From the NCBI GenBank assembly GCA_029204225.1, contig CM055100.1, positions 16,572,164 through 16,632,163 on the forward strand: a DNA stretch of 60,000 nt, given 5' to 3'. Below the pieces are notes generated by a model. That model worked only from the letters and a program-made list of their open reading frames with translations. It was not told where the DNA came from and searched no databases. A program made the position numbers and the translations under genes. Source of the DNA: Diphasiastrum complanatum. Its lineage: Eukaryota > Streptophyta > Lycopodiopsida > Lycopodiales > Lycopodiaceae. Each line of letters starts with the position of its first letter. Within the stretch, counting starts at the first letter, position 1. Below are positions 37,236-49,200 of this stretch, one piece after another.

Positions 37236-38773
37236 TGTGCAAAAAGTACAAAAAGGACCAAGAGTGGATCCTAGTCTGATCCTCAAGAGGGATTGGTTGT
37301 CAGATTACTTGATCTATCAATTTGTGAAGAATTGCCAAAAATTGGCAAATCTAGCTTGATCAAAAACCATGTAGAATAGTGTAAATTGTGTACACAAGTG
37401 GGTCCCACACATGTGAGGCCATGATGCCACATGGGAAACCCATCCTAATGTAGGTTAGGTCAACTCAAGAGAGTTGGTCATGTCTATTTGGTGGTCATCC
37501 CTACTTTATAGGACCTACACCTAAGTTTAAGGTGAAAATTTGACCAACTAGCTACCTACCAAGCATAACTCTAGGATCTAGGCTAGGGTTTCATTTTAGG
37601 TCAAGGAGAGTGAGTAAACTTCCTTATTACATGCTGGAAATCCACCTAACTTCAAGAAGGAAGTCGAATTTGCTATGTATTCCCTCTCTCCATAGTGAGA
37701 AGATAGAAAATTTTTGGAGCTCATTGGCAATCTCAAGCTAGTTCACTATGTACATTGAGTTTTTGTGATCCAAATGAAACCAAATCAATTTCTACTTGTT
37801 TCTCAGGTTGAATGCCGTACTACAGCCTGTAGTACACACGTGTGGGCTCGGATTTCAATGTTTATCAATGCTTTTGATTGTTAATGCTTGTTGTTTGTCA
37901 AATTGCCAATCTAGATCAACTTTTTTGTGTCTAGTTTTTTGATAGATTGTTAAGCAAGCATCCAATCACTCTTGTGGATCTTTTGTAGATCCATTTATGG
38001 TCCTAAAGTACAGTACTTTCACACAATCTATTTCAGATTAAGATCAATCTAGATCAATTCTAGACACAAAATCCTAACAAGAACAATCATTAATTGAAGG
38101 TAAGTGTACTTTATGGTTTCCCACGTGTGAAACCCTGTCTGAGTATGGACTCCAACCTAAAAATCAAGTACACATTGATAGAACCTCAAAACAATCAAAA
38201 CAAATGTAGACAAATGGAGAGAATCACTCAAAATTGCTTCCAAAACCAAGATTGGTGTCTCACTTTGATTATGGCCAAATGTGGCTCTATATATACAATA
38301 AGTGGGAGCTCATGTTACTGATCATCCCTCTGATCCCACATGTGTGAAGGTGCTTTTTCATATGATGATTCATCATGCAAAACTGACACTTGGACAAAAC
38401 CTTCTATTTTGAGCACTTTTGGTCCATTTTCCTTCTATATGGAGATCTACTTGGAAATCTTCTAGAAGTCAAAATTTGCCTACTTCAGCTTATTCCACAT
38501 GTGTGAGCTGTCCTCTACACATGGGATATGACACCTAACCAAAGGATGTCGCTCATGCAATCAATAGATTGATGCCATGTGTCATATGTCTAGAAAACTA
38601 GTTTTTGGCCTTTTTAGCCACTAGAACTTGAATTAAATCATATGTACATCCTATATGATTATGGTACATGACAGGTACATTAATTTCACATGTGGGAACA
38701 GGCTCCACACATGTGTGTTTATCTATATACAAGATTTTTGGCCTCTACCAAGCTTATTTTTGCAGTTTTCACA
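37236..38773 (-). repeat. Element N 3' LTR (outer edge uncertain)
   Basis: It ends in TTTTGCAGTTTTCACA before a PPT. It contains ACACACGTGTGGG near 37836, CCCACGTGTGAAA near 38121, GTACAGTACTTT near 38008 and a TATA-like CTATATATACA near 38287, the same sort of motifs as the other LTRs. Confidence 0.45.
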
Positions 38774-38782
38774 CTCCTCCTC
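38774..38782 (-). promoter_or_regulatory. Polypurine tract of element N
   Basis: The minus strand reads GAGGAGGAG, directly before the LTR. Confidence 0.65.
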
Positions 38783-39024
38783 AAAAATCTAGCTTGGTAA
38801 ATCTAGCTTGATGGAAAACGTGATGATCGTGAACTTGACTCCATGGGCTGAATTGGTCTTTGCTGGTTCAAAAGGTGTGAAGATCAGCCAATGAGCTTGA
38901 TGTTGATCTGAAATCACCATATCCATGATAGCGCTTCTTTGATGTTGACATCTTTGATGAACTTGAGAGCTTTGCACCATCCTAGCATCTTCGAAAATGA
39001 TTCCTTCCAAATTTCATGTAGATG

Positions 39025-39996
39025 CTAGACTTTGAGGCTTGCTCCTTCTTCATGTGCATGTTCCTTCATGAGAAAATAAAGATTTCTTCTTGACTTATTA
39101 GGATCACAAAGATCTAACATCATGTTACCATGATCTAGAGAATTAGACTTATCCAAATTGGCAAGACTATGCATGCTATAATAACAAAGTGTTTGCATCA
39201 TATCTTCATGCCTGTTTACCATGCTAATCTCAGATCCAATGAGGCTAAATACTTTATTATGGAGATAAGTGTCTTTAGAAGATGATTCACTTACTCTCAT
39301 AAAGAGTTTACAATTTGCCTCAATACAAATTTTCAAACTATGAGTGAACAAATCACGTTTGCTCTTACATGACTCAAGAGCATACATATGATGAAATAAC
39401 CATTTGCTTTTTAATTGATTTAAAATCAATTTTAACCTTTTAAGAACATCATCTATGTTCTCAAAAGATACTTCATACTCAACTAGTATGGCTTTACTCC
39501 AATTTTGAGATGCAATGATCTCACTAAAGAAAATTGATTTATCAAATGACATAGGAGAAGTAAGTATGAGATGTATACCACATGAGGTATGCTCCTCTTT
39601 CCCTTGAAATGTGAGCCACATGGACTCAACCATGTTTCTTGAGATTCTTTTTGGAATCACAACTTGAGAAGGTCTCTCCTCCTCAATCCTTGACATACTT
39701 GAACCTTGAGAAGGACTCTCCTCTTCAATCCTTGGCACACTTGAACCTTGAGATGACTCCTTAAGATCCTCTTCATGATGCTCCTTTTTGATGGAAATCC
39801 GAGACCTCCATGTCTCATAATGATCACAACAATCATGACCATTCAATATGCACTTCCTATGATTATCAAGATTACTTATGCTACAAACATAAGTCCAAAA
39901 ATCACCACAACTTGGCATGATTTTTCCAATATTGAAATCAAAAGGTATTTCCATCTCAATAAGGCTAACTACTTGCTTATGGATATAAGTGTCCAC
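39025..39996 (-). CDS. Element N internal ORF with copia linker remnant and duplicated flanks
   Basis: This is a 323-codon open frame on the minus strand. Its first codon here is GTG, and the first ATG in frame starts MEIPFDFN at residue 15. Residues about 112-180 resemble the copia region between integrase and RT (VESMWLTFQGKEE, MSFDKS, IASQNWSKA). On either side are two related segments, residues about 2-58 and 242-298, both beginning DTY-I/L-H and containing SLI..EI and NLD. Residues 81-110 are a 14-residue tandem repeat (SQGSS..RIEEE.P). No RT, protease or integrase motif is present. The open length could be chance retention in an internally rearranged element. I do not know a protein function, and translation is not shown. 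Confidence 0.4.
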   Translation of the reverse strand: MDTYIHKQVVSLIEMEIPFDFNIGKIMPSCGDFWTYVCSISNLDNHRKCILNGHDCCDHYETWRSRISIKKEHHEEDLKESSQGSSVPRIEEESPSQGSSMSRIEEERPSQVVIPKRISRNMVESMWLTFQGKEEHTSCGIHLILTSPMSFDKSIFFSEIIASQNWSKAILVEYEVSFENIDDVLKRLKLILNQLKSKWLFHHMYALESCKSKRDLFTHSLKICIEANCKLFMRVSESSSKDTYLHNKVFSLIGSEISMVNRHEDMMQTLCYYSMHSLANLDKSNSLDHGNMMLDLCDPNKSRRNLYFLMKEHAHEEGASLKV

Positions 39997-40089
39997 TTTG
40001 GATGGTTTACAAAAATTGACATTAATGGATCAAAAGATCTTTGGCTAAATTTGGGGGCACATCTAGATTCATCAACAATGTAGAAATCT

Positions 40090-40600
40090 AGCATCTCCTA
40101 AAAATATTGCATAATTCAGTATGAAAACTGAGATCCACTTAGTTTCTGGTCATATCAGTACTATAGCATGTTGGATTATTCTACTATTGGGAGTGATTCA
40201 TTCAAATAATCGACCTTTAGTCTACATCCATTTCATTATCCATTTCTACAGTTTTATTCATGTTTCATTATCCAGTTCTATACAATGTACAGAAATACTC
40301 GGGAATCACTCAACAGGTGGCTCTGACATATCAGACAACCTTTGACATGTCGGATGACTCTGAGAAAGTCGAAGGAGTCAAACATGACGAAGGATGACAA
40401 TTACTATTCCACCTGATATGAAGCCAAAGACTTGTCCTAACTGCTTTGCAAGTAAAATTTCGAAAAGTCCTAATTGGATGGATGACAATGCATTACAGCT
40501 AACTGCCAATTGTGATCTATGACCTAATTAGTTGTCGTACCGGATGAGCTTAAACTCCTTTAGTGTAAATAACTGATCATTAAAGACTTCTATAGTCTGT
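40090..40600. other. Unassigned DNA upstream of the element F LTR
   Basis: There is no gene. TGACATATCAGAC and TGACATGTCGGATGAC near 40325-40370 form a short imperfect direct repeat that may belong to the start of the F LTR. Confidence 0.35.
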
Positions 40601-41115
40601 AGAAAAGTTTTCAGAGCTCTATTAGAGTACTGTTATTAGCGCTTACTGCTTACTAGCGGAAGTGCATCAGATAGAGTTTTCACTTACTCAGAGATAGTTT
40701 AGAGTATGCAATTTCATTCGCTATTGCTTTGTGCTCTCATCATCTAGTTTGTACATGCTACTTACTGAATCAATCTATCTTCTTATTGCGTTTAGTATCA
40801 CGTCCGAATGTATGCTTTTCTGTAGTCATTTGTAACTAAAAAATCTCTTATTATTTCATTTGATTTGTTGAATACTTCAACACTACAATATTCTATACAT
40901 CACTTCACACTTTGAGATTGTTTGGCTACGAAATCACTTTAGTACTAATGATTTCAAAGTTAGTTGCTAAAAGATTGACCATGACTTCCGTCACTATAGC
41001 TTTCTTCAATAATTGATAGGAGTAGTCATGCATTAGGAAAGAAGGCTCATTCCGCTGTGCTCGATAGTCTGTCCATAGGCTTTGGATTATCGAATCATCA
41101 TTCCTTCTGCCAACA
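40600..41115 (+). repeat. Element F LTR (start approximate)
   Basis: The end CCAACA is fixed by the adjacent PBS. Alignment with the P LTR supports at least 40700-41115. Confidence 0.55.
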
Positions 41116-41212
41116 TGGTATCAGAGCTCCACTATTAGATACCCTTCATGGTATCAGAGCGACATCATTAGATACTTTTCATAGTATCAAATTCTTATCA
41201 GAGCACACTTGT
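41114..41212 (+). repeat. 33-bp tandem repeats carrying multiple primer-binding sites
   Basis: Units start at 41114, 41147 and 41180. The first two contain perfect TGGTATCAGAGC (41116-41127 and 41149-41160). The third has TAGTATCAAATTC and then TTATCAGAGC. The unit body is CATTAGATACCCTTC-like. Only the first site sits directly against the LTR end, where priming is expected. Confidence 0.85.
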
Positions 41213-41313
41213 TGTTAATCTGCAATTTGTGGTATCAAATAATTGATTTCCAATTATAGCGTTGCACGATATCATTCTTAGAGTCATCGACTTATCGACA
41301 GACTAAGTTCCAG

Positions 41314-41655
41314 ATGGATTCTCAAAGTAAAGCCGGTCTCATCGCAGACAAGCTAAATGGATCGAATAACTATTTGTGAAAATTTAAGATGAAGACCTTG
41401 CTAATTGTCAACGAGTTGTGGGATGTTGTCACAGGTATCAAAGTGAAGCTTGAAGACAACACAACTAACTCAAAGTGGAAATCGAAGGATGGTAAAGCTT
41501 TCACGCTTATTATTCTTGATATATCAAACACTCAGATTGGCCACATATCTGAAGCTCAAACTTCGATAGAAGTATGGGACATCCTGAGCTCACTATATGA
41601 TGTGAGGGACATGACTTCCAAGTCACATCTCAGAATAAAATTCTTTACACTCAAG
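41314..41655 (+). pseudogene. Element F gag, 3'-truncated
   Basis: The ATG at 41314 begins MDSQSKAGLIADKLNGSNNYL, then TGA at 41377-41379 replaces the Trp that precedes KFKMK in relatives. The frame continues with LLIVNELWDVVTG, TSIEVWDILSSLYDVRDMTSKSHLR and stops matching at 41655 (FFTLK), where R1 sequence starts. In element D the same gag goes on, which shows the cut. Confidence 0.75.
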
Positions 41656-42055
41656 CAGCCCTCCACCTGTCAAACGGGCTAGAACACAAGGAGAGGAACC
41701 TAACTTAGTTTAGTTGCTAGTTTAGACGTTTTTCTACACTAAAACTAACTCTAAACCACACCAACTCTAGCCCCACCTAAAACCAACATCTTATCTGAGG
41801 TGTATGGAGGTGAGAGAGAGAGAGAGAGAGGGTGAGAGAGGTTAGCTCATGTGCTCGCTCATGTGCTCAACATTACATACTAATGGAAAAGCCATTAACA
41901 AATAAAATAGCAAGAACAAGACAAAATGGAAATTAACTAACAATCACAACAAAAATCATAAGCATGGAACATTAGCACATGAAGATGCTTGGCTCTCCAA
42001 AGTGGTAGAGTTTCCTCCTCTCTATTAGCATGTAAAATGGTGTACAAGAGGTGCC
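41656..42055 (+). repeat. Repeat R1, copy 2, left part
   Basis: It starts at CAGCCCTCCACCTGTCAA and matches copy 1 from about 10112. It includes a short GA tract near 41810-41840. It is interrupted by element E at 42056, with GTGCC (42051-42055) duplicated at 54469. Confidence 0.85.
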
Positions 42056-42668
42056 TGTCAAAATATTGAAAAATCTATCTAATGTTGTGAGTAGGGGTCC
42101 TAAAAATGCCAAAGATAAATTGAGCTCTTTTGGCTTAGTAAACACCCATCTTAGAATAAAATATTCAAGGTAGGTAGAAGTAGAAACTCGAGCTACCATA
42201 GGAATTGCCATTTGTACTTTACATGCCACATTTAATGCATGAAAATTCTAGGTGGCACAATTAGACATAGTGAGGTGGCTTGGATAAGTCTAGATAGCTT
42301 GAGAGGTGGATCCACAACTCCAATTCAACTCAAAGAAGGAGGAGAGTCCATGGATCTATATATATGTGATGTACTCTCATTGAGAATATGATGAAATTTG
42401 TGTGTAATGCAAATTTGGAGACAAGCTCTTTGTGCCCTCTCTCTCTCCACGAGTTTTGTACTTCCTATTTTCTCTCTCTAGTTGAGTAGAGGCATTTATG
42501 ATGCTTAGTCTTATGTTTTGTTGACAGATCTTGCTTGTAACACAATAATATTTCTTGTATGATCAGCTTTCCTATTGACAACCAATGCTAGTCTGATCTT
42601 TATGGTATTATTGGGCTTAGGAGATAAAAAATACATGTGTAGGGCATCCCACACGTGTGAATTCAGCA
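42056..42668 (+). repeat. Element E 5' LTR
   Basis: It runs TGTCAAAATATTG to GTGTGAATTCAGCA. A TATA-like CTATATATATG lies at 42356-42366, followed by TGATG. CACACGTGTG is at 42650-42659. Confidence 0.95.
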
Positions 42669-42681
42669 TGGTATCATAGCC
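42669..42681 (+). promoter_or_regulatory. Primer-binding site of element E (one mismatch)
   Basis: TGGTATCATAGCC differs from the initiator-Met complement at one position (T for G). Confidence 0.85.
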
Positions 42682-43455
42682 TACCTAAGTTTTACAAGCA
42701 AATCTAATCAAAAAGTTTATAGTTCAGATCAGATTTCAAGCTAGGAATTGTCTAGATTCTACTTCCTAGCTAGTTTGCAGTTTTCTGGTGATTTAGAGCT
42801 TCAAACCACTTTCTGGTGATTTAGAGCTTCAAACCACTTTGAATGGTCCAGATCAGGTACTGTGCGGAATTTTAGGTGTTGGCACGTGTGAAATCCGCTC
42901 ATTTTTAGTTTGGTGGTTCTCTCTCACCTTAGATCCAAATTTCATGCAAATTAGCCCACTAGAAAGCTAGAAATGTGTAAAATCTGATGCAATTTGAATC
43001 ATGATAGTTGGATAAGCTAATCAGAAGTTATAAGCTTTTGAAGAGTCATAGGTAGGGCACCTAGACCTATGGCAAATCGTGTGTACATGTCATTTATTGC
43101 TTGAATGATCACAAAAATCATCCAGAAGCTGCACAATCTCGTCTATATGTGATTTAGACAGAATCTATAGGTTTTAGGCAAATTGTTTCATACAAATAGA
43201 TTGTATTTGAGTCAATTTGACATTTTTGGATTATTTCACACGTGTGAAATTCAGAGAACCATAACTTTTGCCATACTTCATCTTTTTTGATGATTCAAAT
43301 CTTGTTTTAAAGAGATTGTCAAGCTAGTGAGATCTATCTCACAGTTTTTTTTGCTTTGTCTTACATAGGATTTGGTTTTGTACCCTTGATTGGTTCGTAT
43401 AGTGAGAAGATAAGCAAATCTTTCATCCATCTTTTTTTGATTTCCATCATTCTTT
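42682..43455 (+). other. Element E leader
   Basis: It is noncoding. It contains a 28-base direct repeat (CACTTTCTGGTGATTTAGAG... at about 42778-42832) and TTCACACGTGTGAA at 43235-43248. It is homologous to the element B leader in several blocks, for example TTATAAGCTTTTGAAGAG and GGTAGGGCACCTAGACCT. Confidence 0.65.
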
Positions 43456-45619
43456 ATGACTTCAATGGGTGTCTTTTTATTAAAAGCAAGTGAAAGATTG
43501 TCAACCTCCAATTACTCAATTTGGAAGGTTAGAATGGAACCTGTCTTAATACTACAAGATGTGATGGATATTGTACTTGGCATTGAAGAAGAACCACAAA
43601 TTTCTCAAGAAATTCCAAAGTACAAAAAGGGTGCTAGGATGGCTCTGCATTATATTAAGATGAATGTCTCAAATGACATCTTAAGAGAAATTGGTGCTTG
43701 TACTAATGCCAAAGATGCTTGGGATACTCTCAGGTCTATCTATGAGGCAAAGAATACTTCTAGACTTCTAACACTAAGAAACAAAATTTTTCAAAGTGTA
43801 CAGAGAAGTGATGAATGTGCTTCAACTTATGTATTGAGAGTTAAAGACCTCCATAGAGAATTGTCATGCATAGGAGACTCCATCAACCAAAATGAACTTG
43901 TTCAAGTCATACTTAATGGGTTAAAGGAGGAATATGACAACCTTGTTCAGAGTTATGCCATTAAGGAGGAGCTACCAAGTCTGGAAGCACTCCAAAGTGT
44001 GCTCATTTCTGAAGAATCAAGACAAGAGTATAAACTCTTAAAAATGAGAGACTGTCTCTCAACATTGATGGTAAAGCTCTCTTTACCAAAGACAAGCACA
44101 AGACAAGAAGTAAGAATCAACACCAATCCTCTTCAAGCAAGAACAATCTTATTTCCAAGGAGAAAGGAGAAGAGGATGAGTCCTCTCAAGCTTCCACATC
44201 AAGTGTTTCTTTTGTGGCAAGAAGGGGCATTATGCCACCAATTGCTTCAAGAGGAAGAGTCAATTCAAGCAAGCCAACATTTCTAATGAAGAGAAGGAAG
44301 ATGCTCATGCAAGTGATGGAGAGGGATCTCTTATGGTCTCGAGTTTTTCTTCATCACCTTTCAAGAAGCATGGTTCGTGGTATATTGACAGTGGAGCTTC
44401 TTCACATATGTGTATCTCCAAGCATTCTTTTTCATCCATGTCACCTTATAAAAGAGCCAAGAAGTCCATCTACACAACAAATGATCATGAGTGTGCTATT
44501 GAAGGCATAGGGACCATTCCCTTAAAGCTTTCTTCATCAAAAGTTCTTTCTTTGTCTAATGTACTTTTTGTTCCCAAGTTAACAAAAAATCTTATTAGTG
44601 TTGGGCAATTGTTTGATAGTGGACTAGATGTGAATTTCAATGTTGATACATGTACAATCAAGAAGCATGATGAGATCCTTGCATTTGGGTCTAGATATGG
44701 TGGAATCTACAAGCTTGATCCCAAAGAGTATGCTAACTCTTGTGATAGTGCTTTTGCTACTCATATGTCTTTGGAAGAACTATGGCATAGAAGGTTGGGA
44801 AATCCTAACTATAATTCTATGGTGTCCATGGTCAAGAAAGCCAAAGCTATTGGCTTGCCTAATCTTATCTCCAAGAATTTCAAGCCATGTGAGGCTTGTG
44901 CCATATCTAAGTCTCATAAGAAGCCTTTTCCAAAGTCATCTATCAAGACTACACATCCATTGGAGCTCATACACTCGGATGTGCACTTCTCATCTTCAAA
45001 GAGCAAGGGTGGTGCTACTTGCTTTGTAACTTCCATTGATGATTTCACTAGATTTACTTGAATATATCTTCTAGCTTCAAAGTCTATGGTGTTTGACTAT
45101 TTCCTAAAGCTCAAAGCTCTAGTTGAAAAGCAATTTTCATACAAAATCAAGATTCTTAGAAGTGATGGAGGTGGTGAGTACACTTCCAATAAATTTCATG
45201 ATTATTGTGAGTTTGAAGGCATTAAAAGGGAGTTTTCTTGTGCATATACACCATCTCAAAATGGGGTGGCTGGAAGAAAGAATAGAACACTGTGTGAATG
45301 TGCCAAAACCATTAGAATTGAGGCATCCTTGCCAAAAGACTTTTGGGGTGAGGCCATCAATTGTTCAAGCTATCTTTTCAATCAACTCCCTCATGTAGCA
45401 CTTGGAGGAAAGTCACCATATGAAGCACTTTATTTGAAGAAACCTAAGGTTGAACACCTTAGAGTTTTTGGATGCATATGCTTTGTCCATATTCCCTTAG
45501 AAACAAGAAAGAAGGATGATCCTTGTGCAAGCAAAGGAGTAATGGTTGGATATTCATCCAACAAGAAAGCCTATCAAATCTACATGCTCTCTACTTCTAA
45601 AGTAATTGATAGTAGAGAT

Positions 45620-46274
45620 TGTGAAAAATACAGATCCTAAGTGGATCTAAACTCCAAGATCATTGGCTTGAATGCTTGCACTCCAAACTACATAAGCTAG
45701 GAATTGGCAACACATTCTATGCTACCTAGAATGCAAAGAACTTGATCAAAAAGCATTTATCACAAATGGAAACTTCCATAAACATCAAGTGCGGCCCAAA
45801 ATAGCATTATACAGTCCATAATACATCAGCCTATCACTTTTGGAAAGCACCTAAGATCATACACAATAGCTTGAAGACAATACACACAACAATGCTCTCA
45901 ATGGAGGAAGAAACAATGACAATGATCTATTGATCTCAATGAAGCATACAAAAGGTTTCTCCAACCTGTTCTCCACGACTTCCCTACTATTTATGGATGA
46001 GGAAGATGACTCTCTCTCCTCTCTCTAGAAGGTACTTGACCCTAGATATTCCCTATATAGGAAAAATAGCTAAAAATGGCTTATATGACCAAAATACATC
46101 AAAATGGTCTCATTTTGAAGGGTATGAAGTTTGACACCTCATCATACTGAAAAAATACAGTAAATAAAAACATTGTGGCCTGGTTCACACGTGTGAAACT
46201 CCAGAACCAAAACTATTTACAATTTTAGCCAATTTAGGCCTCAAACTAGCTAGGAAATGTTGACAATTTTCACA
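45620..46274 (-). repeat. Element G 3' LTR
   Basis: The plus strand runs TGTGAAAAATACAG to CAATTTTCACA, 655 bp. TTCACACGTGTGAA is at 46184-46197. Confidence 0.97.
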
Positions 46275-49200
46275 CTCCCTCTTCAACATTGGATGCTAGT
46301 TTCAACATAGTCTTTGAGCACATTCCAAGATTAGATCTATGCATTAAATATAGGTCCTTTCCCAATGATTTGGTGAAGATATCAGCCACACACTCCTTTG
46401 AAGAGACATGTTGAAGCTCCACCTCTTTGGCAATGACTTGATCTCTCACAAAATGGTGAGCAATCTCAATGTGCTTGCTCCTTGCATGAAAAACAGGATT
46501 GCTTGCCAAGCTTTGGGCTGAAAGGTTATCACAAAGTATGATTGGAGTCTTCTCTGGTTCCAGCAAGTGAAGATCCAATAACATCCTCTTGATCCAAAGA
46601 ATCTCCTTGGTGCATGTTGTTAATGCCTTGTACTCGGCTTCGGTGGAAGATAGAGAGATAGTTGGTTGCTTCTTTGATAGCCATGAGACCACTCCATCTC
46701 CAAGATAGATTGCAAAGGCACTTGTTGACTTCCTATCCATTTGATCACCTGCAAAATCTGAATCTGAAAATCCACAAAGGTTAGGTGTAGTACCTCCATA
46801 CAAGATGCCAAAATCTCTAGATCCCGAGATGTATCTAAGTACTCTCTTTCCTAGCTTCCAATGAGCCTCACTAGGATCTTGCATAAATTGACTTAGTTTA
46901 CCAACCACAAAGCTTAGATCAGGTCTTGTGATGGTTAACCATATAAGAGATCCTATTAGCTTTCTATAGAGAGTAATGTCCTTGAAGGATCTTTCATTAC
47001 TTCTTGTAGTTAGCTTTACATTTGATTCCATAGGAGTAGAAACAACTTTACAATCTTCCATATGAAACCTTTTTAGAATAGAGTTAACATACTTTTCTTG
47101 ACATATGAATGTAGATTTAGAAGTTCTAATAATCTCTATTCCTAAGATATAATGAAGTTTACCAAGATCTTGAATTTCAAACTCTCTTTTGAGTGCCATC
47201 TTGATTTCATCTATATCTAGATTGTTACCACCACTTAAGATAATGTCATCAACATAGATCAAAAGTAAAGTGATATCATTTTCATTCAATCTAAAGTAGA
47301 GAGAATGATCATACTCACTCATAACAAAGTTTTGAGAAAGTAAGAAGGAATTGAGCTTAGCATACCAACTCCTTGGTGCTTGCTTTAGCCCATACAAACT
47401 CTTTTGGAGATAGCACACATGATTAGGCTCATCATGTGAAACATAGCCCTCGGGTTGCTCCATGTAAATATCTTCTTCAAGATCACCATTCAAGAAGGCA
47501 TTAGTAACATTCATTTGCCACATATCCCAATCATAAAGAGTTGCAAGAGAGATTAGGATTCGAATAGTTACCATCTTTGCCACGGGTGCAAAGGTCTCAT
47601 CATAGTCAATACCATATTCTTGAGCATACCCCTTTGCCACCAACCTTGCCTTGTACTTGTTGATTGATCCATCTTGATTTGTCTTGATCTTGAAGATCCA
47701 CTTACAACCAATTGCCTTCTTGTCCTTTGGAAGCTTTACCAACCTCCATGTGTTGCTTTTGATGAGTGCTTGATGCTCATGATCCATGGCTTGGATCCAT
47801 TCCTTCTTTTGAATTGCTTCACCTACACAAGTTGGTTCATCAAAAGAGGTAAGAAAAGCAAAGTTAGAGTTGTCCACCACTTGCTTTCCTTTTTCATCAT
47901 AGGTTAGCCTTGATGGCTTAGCCCTTTGCCTTTGAGTCTTCCTTGAAGTTTGCTTTGGAGTGGCATCTCCATCTTCATCCAAGACATCTTGCACATCATG
48001 ATGATTAGTAGGCACATCAACATCAACATCTACAACATTGGAAACATTCTCTTCATGAAAGATGACATCCCTACTTATGACAACTTTCTTTGTAGAAGGA
48101 ATGTACACTTTGTAAGCCTTGCTTACTTCACTATAGCCAACAAACACACCCTTCTTTGATAAAGGATCTTCTTTAGTTCTATCATCAAGTGTGATATTGA
48201 CAAAACATGTACATCCAAAGATCCTACAATGCTTGACACTCGGCCTTCTACCATAAAGAACCTCATGAGGAGTTTTACCATCCAAGGAAGCACTTGTCCA
48301 TCTATTACATAGATAGTTAGCACATGCTAAAGCTTCCCCCCAAAAAGACTTAGCAAGATTAGCATGTAGTCTCATTGCCTTGGCACATTCACAAAGGGTT
48401 CTATTCTTCCTCTCGGCCACTCCATTCTGTTGTGGAGTCCTAGGACTAGACATCTCCCTCTTAATCCCATGTGCTATACAAAAGTCTTTGAACCTATTTG
48501 AGGTGTATTCCCCTCCATTATCTGATCTTAAGCATTTGATCTTTGTATTGAATTGGTTTTCCATTTCATTCTTGAACTTGACAAATGCAGCAAACACTTC
48601 ATCCTTACTTTTAAGAAGATAGATCCAAGTATACCTACTAAAGTCATCAATGAAAGTTGCATACATCTTTGCCCCACCATTGCTAGTTGTACTAGAAGAA
48701 TGAATATCAGAATGCACAAGTTGAAAAGCTTCTTTAGATCTAGAAGTAGATCTAGAATAAGCAAGTCTATGAGATTTGGACAAGGCACAATGTTCACAAA
48801 CACTATTGTTTGCAACAAGACTTTTAGGGAGACCAAGAACAAGCTCTTTCTTTGCCATTACCTCCAAAGATTTGAAGTTGGGATGGCCCAACCTCTTGTG
48901 CCAAACTTCTTGGTTTGTCAATTGCTCCCTAGCCATACATCCTTCATGATTAGAGATCACACATGCATCAAGCTTGAAAAGTTTACCATGCCTCTTACCT
49001 TGAGCAATCAAGGATCCACATTTACTTATCAAACATGCATCTCCAATGAACTCCACATCAAGTCCTTTGTCAATCATTTGACTTACACTAAGCAAATTCT
49101 TAGTGATTGAAGGAATGTACAAAACATTTTCAAGATTTGCTTTCCTATTTGTTGAAAGGGAAATAGGAATAGTGCCTATGCCTTTGATGTCACATTGACC

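Larger units (their letters stand above)
37236..40090 (-). mobile_element. Element N, atypical non-autonomous copia-like relic
   Basis: The 3' LTR ends at 38773 (GCAGTTTTCACA) and a purine-rich PPT follows at 38774-38782. A candidate outer edge is TGTGCAAAAAG at 37236, abutting element L, but that would give a 1.5-kb LTR, so the region may contain two pieces. The interior is not gag-pol. It has two minus-strand frames, one of which (39025-39996) keeps only a copia linker remnant. No PBS or 5' LTR was found. Confidence 0.5.
40600..41655 (+). mobile_element. Copia element F, 5' part only
   Basis: LTR (to 41115), a triplicated PBS region, and the first third of gag are present. It is then cut off at 41655, where repeat R1 copy 2 begins. 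It is the same lineage as D by gag and as P by LTR. Confidence 0.7.

Noticed and set aside
41114-41212. CRISPR-like array from the 33-bp repeats
   Set aside because: The units are contiguous without unique spacers, in a plant nuclear retroelement, and contain a tRNA-primer site.
48553-49110. 185-codon plus-strand frame
   Set aside because: It is the antisense shadow of the intact G polyprotein.
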